A DNA stretch of 64,000 nt from Liolophura sinensis (Eukaryota; Mollusca; Polyplacophora; Chitonida; Chitonidae): positions 6,391,501 through 6,455,500 of the forward strand of contig NC_088303.1 in assembly GCF_032854445.1 (NCBI RefSeq). The letters run 5' to 3'. The notes under the pieces are model-generated. The model saw only the letters and a program-made list of their open reading frames with translations. It searched no databases and had not been told where the DNA came from. This document shows, piece by piece, positions 1 to 10,870 of the stretch (positions within the stretch are counted from its first letter, which is position 1; every line of letters begins with the position of its first letter). Made by a program: the position numbers and the translations under genes.

Positions 1-497
1 ACTAACGCATCATTCTACGGTAGCATTTCTGACCGTCAGTTTCAAATCAATATTTTAATATGAACATAAAAAAACACGCTCAGGTACGTCTTCAGGTAGA
101 CGTGTCTTGCGTTTGAGGAGATAAGAAAGGCGAATAATTCGCCTATTAAAATGAGTCAGCCTGCATAATCCTAGTACATCCAACACAAATCTGAATCAGT
201 CGATCAGTCGAATTTTAGTCGTATACACCTAATGGTGTTTGTTCTATATTTTCCTTCGACTTGAATTCGTCGAGTGGACTTGACAAATCTCACGTTGTGA
301 ACAGGGCTTTAAACGGCAAATCTGTCGTTTGAAGGTGATGTACAGTTTAAGATCTAGTAATAGTGATCAGAAAAAAGAGTTGATGAGAACAAATTTACAC
401 AGTTCATAAAACGCAGGCGTACAGTGTCTTAGCTTTGAGCTATATACCAGGGGAACAATCAAATGCCTTTGCCAGTTGATGGGGCATTGGTTGACGG
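1..497. other. No gene recognised
   Basis: AT-rich non-coding sequence at the window edge. Open frames are short and show no domain. No repeat shared with the rest of the window was found here before the R5 motif that follows. Confidence 0.4.
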
Positions 498-590
498 GTA
501 AATTGCTACTATTTATGCATTTACATGAACAGTTGGAATGAAACCCTGACTGAGGTAAATTGACAAGAGGCTGTATTTCACCGGTTATGT
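498..590 (+). repeat. R5 dispersed repeat motif, copy 1
   Basis: A block of about 90 bp is recognisably repeated at 10779-10870 on the same strand and at 39588-39660 and 39800-39870 on the opposite strand. The best-kept core reads TGACTGAGGTAAATTGACA, followed by AGGCTGTATTTCACCGG. It is preceded in copies 1 and 2 by a matching TAAATT-CACTATTTA stretch. No coding capacity is seen. It may be the conserved end of an undescribed mobile element. Confidence 0.6.
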
Positions 591-2759
591 CTGAACATTT
601 GCCAGCTCTCAAATTGTCATCTCTGGTCTGATCCTCCTAGAGGCGGATACCGGCTGGGCTGTCTCGCTTAGACATAGTGTGATCAAAATATAGACACAAC
701 AAAATGTTCTTTCTATGTTTTTAGGCCTAAAATGTTGGTATTAGTTATTTATTTAGGTAAATATTTTTCAATACATGTGGTGACAGTAAGTTTTATAGAT
801 CCAGGTGACCAAAGTGCCCGAGATAATTCACTGACCTATAGCAAGTAAATGACACTTTCCTACCTGTGACATACAGATAAACAGTGTGCACACCACACTG
901 TTGAATATCAAGTGGTCTGCAAGGAAGCTATGTAGCGCACAAGCTCATTAGCACTAAGTTCCCATAATAACCAAAGCGGTTGCATCTATAAACAACCTGG
1001 AAATAAGGGTTAAAGGTGCATTTTTGGCATGGCATTCGCCTGCTTGTTTAAGTTTATTTCAAAACTAGACTGGTTGGATGGGTCCGTCAGACACATGCAA
1101 GATACACTTCCGACAATGTCTCTTACTACCGAAATATTCAGTATGCATATCAAGCAATATTAAATCTTACAATGTATTTGTCAAATTTATTCAATGTATT
1201 TGTTTTAAATCAGGCATAAATTTACTTGGTTTTAAAGTATTGCGTGTGAATAACAATTTCCGTTCAACACACGGTTTTAGTATAAAAAAGTCATTTATGA
1301 TTGTTTTTTTTAACTTTTGACAGAAACTGCGCATAGCAATTTTTTAACAATGGGTCTTTATTTCGTAGAAAACGGCTGCAACAATTCTCCCTCTATTTAT
1401 AACTATGGATCGTCATCATCAATTGTCTCCGTACTTCTCCATACTTTGGTGCTACATATACATTTCCCATGTATATATTCTCGTCTAGTGAAATATACAT
1501 GTGTAACTATTATCTACATTATTCGCAGTAAATCGATTCCGGGATACGAGAAATGCTACAAGAAAGTTTCCCCAAATCGGTATGGCAGATTCAGCGCTGG
1601 TAAAAAAAAAACATGCCAGCCTAAATATCACAGCCGTAGAAGTTCTTGTTTTTATTGCAGGTTTACATGTAGTTGTGGGCGTCGTTTTCCCTTGTCCGAG
1701 ACAAATCTCGGGTTTATGTCCCGTTTATAACAGTTATAAACAAGCCCAGGTCTAAAACTTCCCACATGACTGATTTTAAACCACATACATTACTTTAGGT
1801 CAAGTACAATATATTTATGGGAGTTGCCAACAGCGCTGGAATAAGTCCCAGTTATGCATGACTCGAGGTCATTACAACTAGCAGCTGATAACAGTGCTGC
1901 TATGGGAGACAAAGCAAAGGGGACAGGATTTATTATATACCGGACCAGCCCAACAAATTCTATCAGCTTAACACAGTAGTGTACTATGTCATTATCAGTG
2001 TAGTGCCCACGGTGCTGGGCCTAATCGGGTATACCGTAGACGATAGCTGTCTGACACACGACCAGTCATCGACCAGTCCCGAACCCACTTAACAGTGATA
2101 TTTGCGTTCTACCCATCGAACCATAATTAATTTGTCCATTCGTGGATATGGGTATAAGAATAGCGCCAGATTGCTGGAATAATCTGAAAAGCCTCATTAC
2201 GTCGCACCAATATTGTTGTCATCTGTGGGTAATGACCACCGTCCTATACGCAAGGCTGTGGATATCAACCATAATTGCCACAGCCAAGCCGAACTCGAAA
2301 TCTAAGAGCGATCTTGACTGATCCAGGGCTAGGTTTAACGAAGCACTCTTAACGTTGCGTTCACTCAACTACGGTGGCAACCAGTACTGTAGGCATTTCG
2401 TGGTCATTTACGTGGTAGTTGCGAGCAGCGAAACGTTTAGAGAGCTTCGTGAAAATGGGCCCAGGTCTTTCAATGAAGCTGACGATGACTTGTCAGTTTA
2501 CTCACCACAAAGAGGTCGGTGGAAATTCCCTTCCCATAGCACAAATTATCGAACAGTCGTTCAAGTTTATAACATGTGTGTACCTTACTCCTGCCCTTAC
2601 CACAATCCGTTGAGTGGACGAGTAAATTATCCGGCAATAACCCACTGTCAGACCAACCACACTTGCCTTATTCTGGCACTCATTGTATCATAACTGACTT
2701 TCATGCCATTACCCTACATCATCTCCCGATGCACAATCTTATATGCCATACCCTGATGA

Positions 2760-3075
2760 ATTGAACGCAACAGCATGGCCTGATGACATCATGATCACAG
2801 ACCGACCTGATTGTACCATCTCACAATCCGACCCTTATGACATCAATCCCATAGCCCGACTCTGATAACATCAACATAGAAAACGTCTCCGGTGACGCCA
2901 CCTCACAGCCTGACGCTGATGACATCAATCCCACAACAATACCCTGGTGACATAATCATCACCACAGTCTGACCCTGATGACATCAATAACAGAGAACAG
3001 GTAACGTCACCCCACAACCTGAAGCTGATGACATAATAACCCACAGCCCGACCGTGATGACCTTATCACCACTGC
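2760..3075. repeat. Degenerate ~29-bp minisatellite in RepA copy A
   Basis: Imperfect repeats of the form CTGATGACATCAATCCCACAGCC-GAC occur about ten times. The position matches the homogeneous 29-bp array of copy B (5690-6250), so this is the unexpanded, diverged state of the same array. Confidence 0.65.
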
Positions 3076-3084
3076 CCACACCAC

Positions 3085-3205
3085 AGACGCACGGCGGCAG
3101 AGGAAGCCAGCAAGAGCTGGACTTGAACTCATAGCGACCGCATTGGTGAGAGATTTCTGGGCCATTACGAAGCGCTGGAGTGCTAACCTTCTAGGTCACG
3201 CATTA
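3085..3205 (-). mobile_element. SINE3 5'-head fragment
   Basis: The reverse complement matches the tRNA-like head of the SINE3 family (full copies at 61181-61444 and 42957-43224). It covers the region with CAATGCGGTCGCTATGAGTT and the A-box side TAGCACTCCAGCGC. The same fragment is present at 6597-6722 in copy B, so it was in place before the A/B duplication. Confidence 0.65.
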
Positions 3206-4040
3206 ACCGTTTTAAAGAAAGGAGTATATCATTATGTTCACTGAATAACACGTGCAAAAATCTCAAAAACAATTGCTTGCTTTCCTTTGACAGACATGAT
3301 GTTCAGGAAGTCCTGTTCTGGTCACAGGCTACACTGGTGGACCATCCGTATCATTGGTTTGTTATATTAAATCCGGAGTAATCAACAGCCGTAGGTTAAC
3401 TTCTTGATGATAATGGCACACGCCTTCAGGCAGCGACCAAGCCTCCTAACAAGGAGTGAATGTTGTCTTGTACACAGCAGTTATACTTACGGCGATTCCG
3501 GTGATTATTATAAGACAGGACGCGGACAAAGACAGGACGTGGACAATGACACGACACGGACAAAAGAACAACATCCAACTTGTAGAAAAGACACGGCAAT
3601 GAGGTAGGTTTTGACGGCCGAGCAATTTGATGCCAGGCATAACAACAAGGATGTAAAGACAGTTAAGTGGCCCAAGGCTTTAGCTTCATTGTGTCGTATT
3701 CGCCTACTGCAGAATGTTTACAGATGAGTCCAAGTAGACAGAGTGACGCCTTCGAGGGAAGATTCATCGTCTCAAGCGGGTGAAATGTCAACAAAGCAAG
3801 AAATTTCCAATATTACATTTGTTGTTCACATTTTTTTTATCGTTGACGTTGTTAGAATGTGATGATATTTGCAATTACTACAAAGATGTATTTAAATTTG
3901 CTCTCTTCTTCTTTCATCTAATAAAAAAAGCAATGAATTTGGTGCCCACATTAATTAATATATGGACAACATTGGCCTGCTATCAAGTTAAAATCAGAAG
4001 GTTATCCTTACAAGGTGCATTATACCTACACCGGGCCAAC

Positions 4041-4125
4041 CAGTCATGTTGCCTTGCTCTAACCTCTCACCGTTCAGCGCCAAGCGAGGCGGCACAAGTA
4101 CCATTGTTAAAGTCTTTCGTTTACA
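4041..4125 (-). mobile_element. SINE2 fragment
   Basis: The stretch CCTTGCTCTAACCTCTCACC...GCGCCAAGCGAGGC...AAGTACCATT...AAGTCTTT matches the SINE2 copy at 42880-43242. It lies in the ~200 bp between RepA copies A and B. Confidence 0.55.
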
Positions 4126-5689
4126 CTAATATTTTCATTTTTTTAGGTAGATGTTACTATGACATACGGTGGCAAGCGTGCACAAGGTTAATCATCGACC
4201 TATACCAAGTAGATCGCGCTTCACTACTTTTGCCGTACAGGTACACTGTATGTTAACCATATTGCTGAATAACAAGTCGACTTCAAGAAATGTGGTGTGG
4301 CGCACAAAGGTCACAAGCTTATTGTTACCAAGTGCCCTTAATGATCAGTTCGGCGGCAGTTACAATTAACCTGTAAATAAGGATTAAGAGAGCATCGTTG
4401 ACATGGAATTCGCCTCCTTGTTTGAATATGTTGATGTGTCCAGTCGTTGCCTGATGCATGCAAGATACAGTTTGTGTGGAATTATAATTAAGATAAAGCA
4501 AAGCCAACAACGATTCTTACTACCGAAATATTTGGATTATGCATATAAAAGCAATATTAAATAAGTGTTTCTTTTACGTCAGGCATAAATTTACTTGGTT
4601 TTAAAATATACCGTGCGAAGAACAATTTTCGTTCAGGTACATATTTTTCGGTATAAGCGAATATCATGTGTGATTACTTTTTTTTCACTTTTTGACAGAA
4701 ATTTAGCAAAAAACTTTCAAGACAACAGACCTGACCTTTATTCCGTAGAAATTGGCATTCTCTGTCTATTTAGAGCCATGGATCGTCATCATTATGTGTC
4801 TCCGTACTTCTCCATACTTTGGTGCTACATAAACAATTCCTTATATTTATAACTGTAACTGTTATCTACATTAGTCGCAATAAATCGATTCCGGAATACG
4901 AGAAATGCTACAAGAAAGTTTCCCCAAATCGGTATGGCAGATTCAGCGTAACAGTAGTGTACTATGTCGTTATCAGTGTAGTGCCCACGGTGCTGGGCCT
5001 AGTCGGGTATATCGTAGAAGATAGCTGTCTGACACACCCATTGTGTGATCTAACTCCCTGTCATCGACCAGTCCCGAACCCACTTAACAGTGATATTTGC
5101 GTTCTACCCATCGAACCATAATTAATTGGTCAATTCGTGGATATGGGTACAAGAATAGCGCCAGACTGCATGAATAATCTGAAAAGCCTCATTACGTCGC
5201 ACCAATATTGTTGTCATCTGTGGGTAATGACCACCGTCCTATACGCAAGGCTGTGGATCTCAACCATAAATGCTACAGCTCCGCCACAGCTAAGCCGAAC
5301 TCGAAATATAACGACGATCTTGACTGATTTAGATTTTTCCATTAAGCTGATGATGACTGTTGTCAGTTTATTCACCACACAGAAGTCGGTGGACAATTCC
5401 CTTCCTCCTGATGATGTTATCTAATGGCTCACCGGTGTAATCTCCTCATGTTTTGAAGACAACATAATTATAATGTTTATTTCAACTGCTTCCATTTTAA
5501 ATCCATTCCCTGAGACTAGAAACAGCACAAATTATGGAATAGTGACTCCAAGTTTAGAACGTTTGTTTACCTGTTTCTGCCCTTACCACAATCAATCCAT
5601 ATTATTTGGTAATAACACACTGTCACACTGACCACACACTTCCCTTAGCCTGACACCCATTGTATCATCCCTGACTCCCTGGTGACATC

Positions 5690-6250
5690 TTCCCACAGAC
5701 TGATCCTGATGACATCTTCCCACAGACTGATCGTCATGACACCAAGGCCACAGCACCGGCGCTTATGACACCAACGCCACAGCCCCGGCGCTTATGACAC
5801 CAACGCCACAGCCCCGGTGCTTATGACACCAACGCCACAGCCCCGGTGCTTATGACACCAAGGCCACAGCCCCGGCGCTTATGACACCAAGGCCACAGCC
5901 CCGGCGCTTATGACACCAAGGCCACAGCACCGGCGCTTATGACACCAAGGCCACAGCCCCGGTGCTTATGACACCAACGCCACAGCCCCGGTGCTTATGA
6001 CACCAAGGCCACAGCACCGGCGCTTATGACACCAACGCCACAGCCCCGGAGCTTATGACACCAACGCCACATCCCCGGCGCTTATGACACCAAGGCTACA
6101 GCACCGGCGCTTATGACACCAACGCCACAGCCCCGGCGCTTATGACGCCAACGCCACAGCCCTGGACCTCATGACAACAACGCCACAGCCCCGACCCTCA
6201 TGACACCAAGGCCACAGCCCTGGCCCTCATGACAACAACGCCACAGTCAT
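5690..6250 (+). repeat. 29-bp minisatellite array (about 19-20 units)
   Basis: The unit CGCTTATGACACCAACGCCA plus CAGCCCCGG is repeated head to tail. Successive GCTTATGAC motifs at 5761 and 5790 fix the period at 29 bp. Units alternate CCAACGCC with CCAAGGCC and CGGCGC with CGGTGC, which suggests expansion by unequal exchange of blocks. The last units drift to CCCTCATGACAACAACGCC. There are no unique spacers, so it is not a CRISPR array. Confidence 0.92.
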
Positions 6251-6261
6251 ATGACTACTAG

Positions 6262-6544
6262 GGAATTCTTAGAATGCATGTAATGTTCCCCCTTGTTGCA
6301 GGACGGATTTCCACCGCTTTTTTAGCTAGCGCTGCTTCACTGGGATGTCTTACCGAGGGCAAGTAAGCTGCCCCGCCAGACTGATACGGGTCAACCAGTA
6401 GTTGCACTATCCACTTCATACTGAACGCCAAACAAGGAAACTGCAACTTCCTCTTATCAAGTCTTAGGTGTGACTCAACCCAGGATTCACCCTGGATCTA
6501 CCGCTCTCGAAGCGGATGCTCTAACACCTGTGCTAGCGGAGCCG
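6262..6544 (-). mobile_element. tRNA-derived SINE (family SINE1), 3'-truncated
   Basis: The reverse complement matches the complete copy at 28455-28815. It runs from the tRNA-like head (A-box-like AGCACAGGTGTTAGAGC, B-box region GATCCAGGGTGAATCC) through the central CTTGTTTGGCGTTCAG block to the sequence after AAATCCGTCCTGCAACAAGG. It stops before the ACTCACTC tail. It is absent from RepA copies A and C at the matching position, so it inserted after the A/B duplication. Confidence 0.8.
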
Positions 6545-6596
6545 GTCCCCGAGACTGATGTTATCAATCCGACAGCCCCGGTTCTGATGACATCAC

Positions 6597-6722
6597 CACA
6601 ATCCACACCACAGACATACGGCGGTAGAGGAAGTCACCATGAGCTGGACTTGAACACACAGCATTGGTGACAGGCTCCTTGGTGACTGCAAAGCGCTGGC
6701 GTGCTAACCCTGTCGGCCACGC
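6597..6722 (-). mobile_element. SINE3 5'-head fragment
   Basis: This is the same fragment as at 3085-3205, including GGCGGTAGAGGAAG, GAGCTGGACTTGAAC and GCGTGCTAACC on the plus strand. It was duplicated together with RepA. Confidence 0.65.
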
Positions 6723-7405
6723 ATAAACTGTTTTAAAGAGAGGAGTGTACAAATGTGTACTGAAAAACACGTGTAAAAACATCAGCAATTGCTTGTTTTC
6801 CGTTGACAGTCATGATGTTCAGGAAGTCCTGTTCTGGTCACAGGCTACATTGGTGCACCATTCGTTTCAGCGGTTTGTTCTATTATATCACGAGTAATCA
6901 ACAGCGGTATGTTAATCTCCCGATAATAATCACACGCACCTCCAGAGAGCGACCAAACCCTCTTTCAGCGGGTGGATGATTTCTCTTGCACAGCAGTTAT
7001 ACTTACGGCGATTCCGGCAATTATTGTAAGACAGGGCGCAGATAATGATGGTAGGATCTGACGATCGAGCAATTTGACGCCAGACATAACAAGGATGGAA
7101 AGACAATTAAGTTACCCAATCCTTTAGCTACATTCCGGTCAAGACTTGTGTCGAAATCGCCAACTGCAGAATGTTTACAGATGAGTCCAAATAGATTGAG
7201 TGGCGTCTTCGAGGCAAGACTCGTTGTCACAAGCGACAAAAATGTCAACAAACCCTGAATTTCCAACATTAGATTTGTTGTTCACATTTTTTATCATTGA
7301 CGTTGATGTGATGATATTTGCAATAACTACAAGAGTGTAATTAATTAAATTTGCCTCTTCTTCTGTCATTTAACAAATAAATCCACGGATTTGGTGCCCG
7401 CTTTT

Positions 7406-8463
7406 CTAAATCCTTCAACAAGTCTATTGACTAGCAACGGCCAGGGCTAACTCTTCCATCAGGTCTAACCTCAGAATGGTATTATTTAACCACGACGTTG
7501 ACGAGTTTAAAACAGAACGTTACTGGTTGCAATCTTATTAATTTAATTATGTAATGACAATTATTTAAAACAATATTTTAAACCCACCATATAAATTAGA
7601 AAATTTAACAAACAATGGCTGGTGTAATAATTTTGGTGTATTTTACTGAAAATAGAGTTGGGAGACGCAAATAACCTGGGCAAAGGCAATCACGTTACTC
7701 TTCACACAGTGATGTTCACTTCCCTGAGGTGTAAAATTACACGATAACGTGTCGCGGCTGATACGATGGTTGCCTTAAGATGACAAGATTAGGCCCCAAA
7801 GAAAAATTGTTTTGACCAAAAGTGTCTTCTGTTGATAATAAAATACTACAAAAAATAAGCAGTTATTACGTGTTGCCTTCGCGTCAGAGAACAGAGAGAT
7901 AGATTTGTGTTAGACTTGAAGCTCTATCATTTTCAGCCTAAGGTTATTGAAAAAAGGTCAGTGAGATTTCACCGTGTACAAAATTCGCCAGCTAAAATGT
8001 CCTTTTCGTCGCAGTCCACCGGCTTCTAAACAATAACGTCACATACTCTAAACCAACACCCCAGGCACCTGGGAAAGAACGCTTGTTTACTGAGCACTAT
8101 ATATAGATATATCCGATTACCTAATACACCAGTAAAATCTGGCCATTTTTGTAGAACATGGTCTTTTGTTTGTCACATTAACACTGCACCAGGGACAACC
8201 GAAGCAAAGAAACGATGCTGTCATGACGTGAATGTCGACTGCTCCGGACAAACAAGACAATGCCACACTTATGTAAACATTGCGACTTATTATTTAAAAT
8301 ACTGATACGGTATACCATATTTTGTAATCAGTTCTTCTAACGAAATTCTGCCTGATGCCGCGAACGTACGGCCATGTGTAATAATCCGGTAACACCTGTA
8401 ATCCAAAGTCCATCACACCTGTAATCCAAGTCCGTTTGCTGAAAGCCAGGCTTTCTGGCCACA
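7406..8463. other. No gene recognised
   Basis: AT-rich sequence with only short open frames and no repeat match noticed within the window. Poly-A-like signals (AATAAA) occur but have no associated coding sequence. Confidence 0.4.
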
Positions 8464-8894
8464 GACCCCCATCAATTTTCCACAATCGACAATGCTGACG
8501 TTCAGCACTGTACCTCAGTCCCAAATACTCTGTGGTCAATAATTTTTGGTGCATACCTGGCCCAGTCTTTGAGAAAGAAGCCATAAATATCTTGACATGG
8601 GTTGACAGTCAAAATCTGGGCCTTTCTATGCAGCTGAGAGGAGTGCCTAGCAACGCCAAGGAAACGTCACTCGCAGCCCCATCATCACTCGTCTCCTTGT
8701 GTTTTCCCGCCCAGAATTTCAAACTTTCATCATTAAAACTCAAACCTGCCCAAAGCTAGACAATTTCCATCATTTTGATACCAAGCATGCACCTGTACAC
8801 CAAAAATGGCAGGCTGGCAGCGAAAAAAGACTTTACCCCTAAAATATACAGAATTACATTCGTCCTGCCGAAAAACGGAAGTTGTAATGGGGCC
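8464..8894 (+). mobile_element. MITE-like repeat R2, copy 1 (431 bp)
   Basis: It aligns end to end with 50085-50522. Both copies begin at GACCCCCAT and end at GTAATGGGG. The left end (GACCCCCATCA) and the reverse complement of the right end (GGCCCCATTAC) form an imperfect terminal inverted repeat. Copy 2 keeps an 11-bp perfect version, GACCCCCATTA. Inside are conserved blocks GGTGCATACCTGGCCCAG, GCCTAGCAACGCCAAGG, CAGAATTTCAAACTTTCATC and ACCAAGCATGCACCTGT. It has no coding capacity. I do not recognise the family. Confidence 0.7.
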
Positions 8895-9466
8895 CTGTAT
8901 CCATCTCAAGTTTCAAACAAAATATATCGATCTTGTGTGGCCGAGCTGTGTACGCTTCAAATCTCAGCAAAGTCTATACAAATGCTGTCTCACTGACGGA
9001 AGGGACGTCCACACCGTCAAACGCCAGAACTCCTTTTCCCTTCAATCAAGATAACCGCCTGCCAAGTCGACTCACGGCATTGATTATATTCAGGAATTTT
9101 GCAGCTCAAGCATTCACTGGACCACACATCCCTCGTTAGCGCACATTGATATTCTAAAATTCGGTCATCTTCACGGTTCATTGGGCGCTTCGTCACGTCC
9201 CACATTCCTGTATACTGTAAATCTGTGTGTTCTTTGTTTACCACTGACTGACTCAATGGAAGTCATCGAAACTAAAACCTCACAGATGCTGAATAGGAGC
9301 TAATATGTCTGACAACAGCCGTTATCAGGACTACAAAGAAGCCTGCGTTTACCTGGGATTGAACATAGCATTTAAATTCGGCTACAATTATGACATAAAG
9401 TCTCTCAAGTCTTAATATCGATGTCAATTGCGTTATAAAAACGTTGGACAAACTACAGGTACTACT
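8895..9466. other. No gene recognised
   Basis: Several short open frames lie on both strands with no domain, and no in-window repeat match was found. Confidence 0.35.
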
Positions 9467-10202
9467 TGTTACGACCCAAACTGTCTGCATTATAAAGAGA
9501 TGGCTTGTTCGAAATACACCACAGTTTAGCCGCACAAAAAAGTAACCAAAACTAGCAGATTTTATTTTACAACAATTTATTAGGTTTAGCAAGAACAGAT
9601 AACAAGACTTTTACAAATACTAAAGTACTTAAGTTTAACAAGTAAGGATAGCAGTATCTATACAAATACTAAAGCACTTACATGTACAACGGTGTCAAGT
9701 CCAAACGGACGCATATATTTCACAATGCGGAAAACCATACAGGCATACATGCACAAATAAGAGGGAAAAATACGAAATATACACAAAATTCCACAGACAG
9801 GGTCCGTGTACTAATAAGCACTGTGTACACAAGAGCACAAATTAAATATACAAGTTCAGACTGAACAAGTGCCCACTGGAGATAGGATATAACAAAGCCA
9901 GAGGCTATAAAGACACCAAAATTCAGCACAAAACGCCTACTAAAGTAACACATAGCGAAAGCATCCAAAACTCTCAATAATTCTCCTTTCTCCTCCTTTG
10001 ACCTGCTTCCATAGGTCTTATATAGACTTTTGGAATTTTCTAGAATAAGAAAATTCTTGAACACTTGTTGTAAACAAACAGTCCCCGAACTGAGGGTATT
10101 CTGGAACATTCTAAGGCAGGGGCAGACAGCAGGCCCTGAACTCAGCATATGTAAACAGTGGCAAGCTAAATTTAGAAGCTGGCAGCAGTTGTTCACATAA
10201 CA
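9467..10202 (-). mobile_element. Solo LTR with heat-shock-element promoter (736 bp)
   Basis: Read on the minus strand it starts TGTTATGTGAAC and ends GGGTCGTAACA, so the ends form the TGTTA/TAACA inverted repeat typical of LTRs. The flanking tetranucleotides are TACT and TGCT, which could be a 4-bp target duplication with one change. From 5' to 3' it contains a cluster of heat-shock elements (10033-10111), a TATA box (TCTATATAAG, 10026-10017), and two AATAAA signals (near 9560 and 9575) before a short terminal segment. That is the order U3-R-U5. No retroviral or retrotransposon coding sequence or second LTR is nearby, so it is a solo LTR or a short unrelated element. The 158-residue open frame inside it (9720-10196) has no domain and I do not treat it as a gene. 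Confidence 0.6.
10014..10111 (-). promoter_or_regulatory. Heat-shock elements plus TATA box
   Basis: At 10033-10061 the pentamer boxes run GAA-nn-TTC-nn-GAA, three bases, GAA-nn-TTC-nn-GAA: six boxes in 29 bp. At 10099-10111 there is another three-box element, TTC-nn-GAA-nn-TTC. On the minus strand both lie just upstream of TCTATATAAGACC (10026-10014), at the spacing seen in heat-shock promoters. Heat-shock factor binds arrays of nGAAn in alternating orientation; binding here is inferred. Confidence 0.65.
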
Positions 10203-10624
10203 TGCTGTTCAGATTTTGTCAGTGTTAATATCCGAAGCAATATCTAACAGGCATTGAGCCTAAGTCACCAGCCCACAAAGCTGTCGCTCTAAAGATGCAC
10301 CTGTAGCTTTATGTCGTGTACATGTATTGTGATTCACGATGTCATTGATCAAAATTATACTTCGGTTGCATCTGTCTGAACATGGAACATATATACAACT
10401 TAGCTGGATCAATGGCTGGATCATGTTGATCAAGTCATAACGAAACTGAGAGTTACAAGCAAGATTAGACAGCTGGAGAGACCATCGTTCTTTTCACCTG
10501 TGATGTAAACAATCTGTGATATTTGATTTAAACATTATCACAAATGCTGCAAAGTAGAACGAATATCTATACGTCACACGTGAGAAAGCTCGTTAGAAAC
10601 TTACCAAAGATTAGTGGTTTACCC
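10203..10624. other. No gene recognised
   Basis: Non-coding sequence next to the solo LTR. No domain or repeat match was seen. Confidence 0.35.
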
Positions 10625-10726
10625 CACATAGACCCTCCAGTTCCTTACAACTATAAAACTGCCCACCGTTGTAAGTGAAAATTCGTGAGTATGGCGTTAA
10701 ACAAAGATCAAGTAAATAAAGAAACA
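10625..10726 (+). mobile_element. SINE 3'-tail fragment
   Basis: CCACCGTTGTAAGTGAAAAT, then TCGTGAGTATGGCGTTAAAC and ATCAAGTAAATAAAG, correspond to the SINE3 tail (CCGTCGTATAAGTGAAATAT, TCTTGAGTACGGCGT, CAATCAAATAAATAAA). The head is missing or unrecognisable. Confidence 0.55.
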
Positions 10727-10778
10727 GCTGAATTCCACTTCATCTAATTCTGTGCTGCATTGTGCTACAATGGAACGT

Positions 10779-10870
10779 ATAAATTACCACTATTTAAATC
10801 TTTACATCACCATGTCAAACAAAGCCATAACTGAAGTAAATTTACATGAGGCTTGATTTCACTGGTTATG
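10779..10870 (+). repeat. R5 dispersed repeat motif, copy 2
   Basis: It matches 498-590 across ATAAATTACCACTATTTA and the core AACTGAAGTAAATTTACATG followed by AGGCTTGATTTCACTGGTTA. Confidence 0.6.

Larger units (their letters stand above)
790..3955 (+). repeat. Repeat family RepA, copy A (~3.2 kb)
   Basis: This block aligns over nearly its whole length with copy B at 4160-7405 and more loosely with copy C at 22850-24905. Anchor matches to B include 1531 with 4883 (AATCGATTCCGG), 1975 with 4951 (CAGTAGTGTACTATGTC), the stretch around 3300-3520 with 6815-7030, and GGTGCCC at 3941 with 7393. The offset is about 3.35-3.45 kb, so A and B form a direct tandem duplication. A and C share about 370 bp (around 1605-1970) that B lacks. 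No open frame is conserved between copies, so it is not an obvious gene duplicate. It carries an old SINE fragment (3085-3205) present in both A and B. Confidence 0.8.
4160..7405 (+). repeat. Repeat family RepA, copy B (~3.25 kb)
   Basis: This is the second tandem copy of the RepA block (see copy A). It starts where the sequence around ATACGGTGGCAAGCG aligns with 830 of copy A, and alignment fades after the GATTTGGTGCCCGC stretch near 7400. It differs from A by loss of about 370 bp after 4948, by expansion of the internal 29-bp minisatellite and by insertion of a SINE1 copy (6262-6544). No conserved open frame is seen. Confidence 0.8.

Noticed and set aside
5690-6250. Regular 29-bp direct repeats that could suggest a CRISPR array
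   Set aside because: Units abut without unique spacers, the genome is eukaryotic, and a diverged form exists in the duplicate copy. It is a minisatellite.
9720-10196. 158-codon minus-strand open frame
   Set aside because: It lies inside the solo LTR, starts within the U3-like part and overlaps the heat-shock and TATA elements. No domain.
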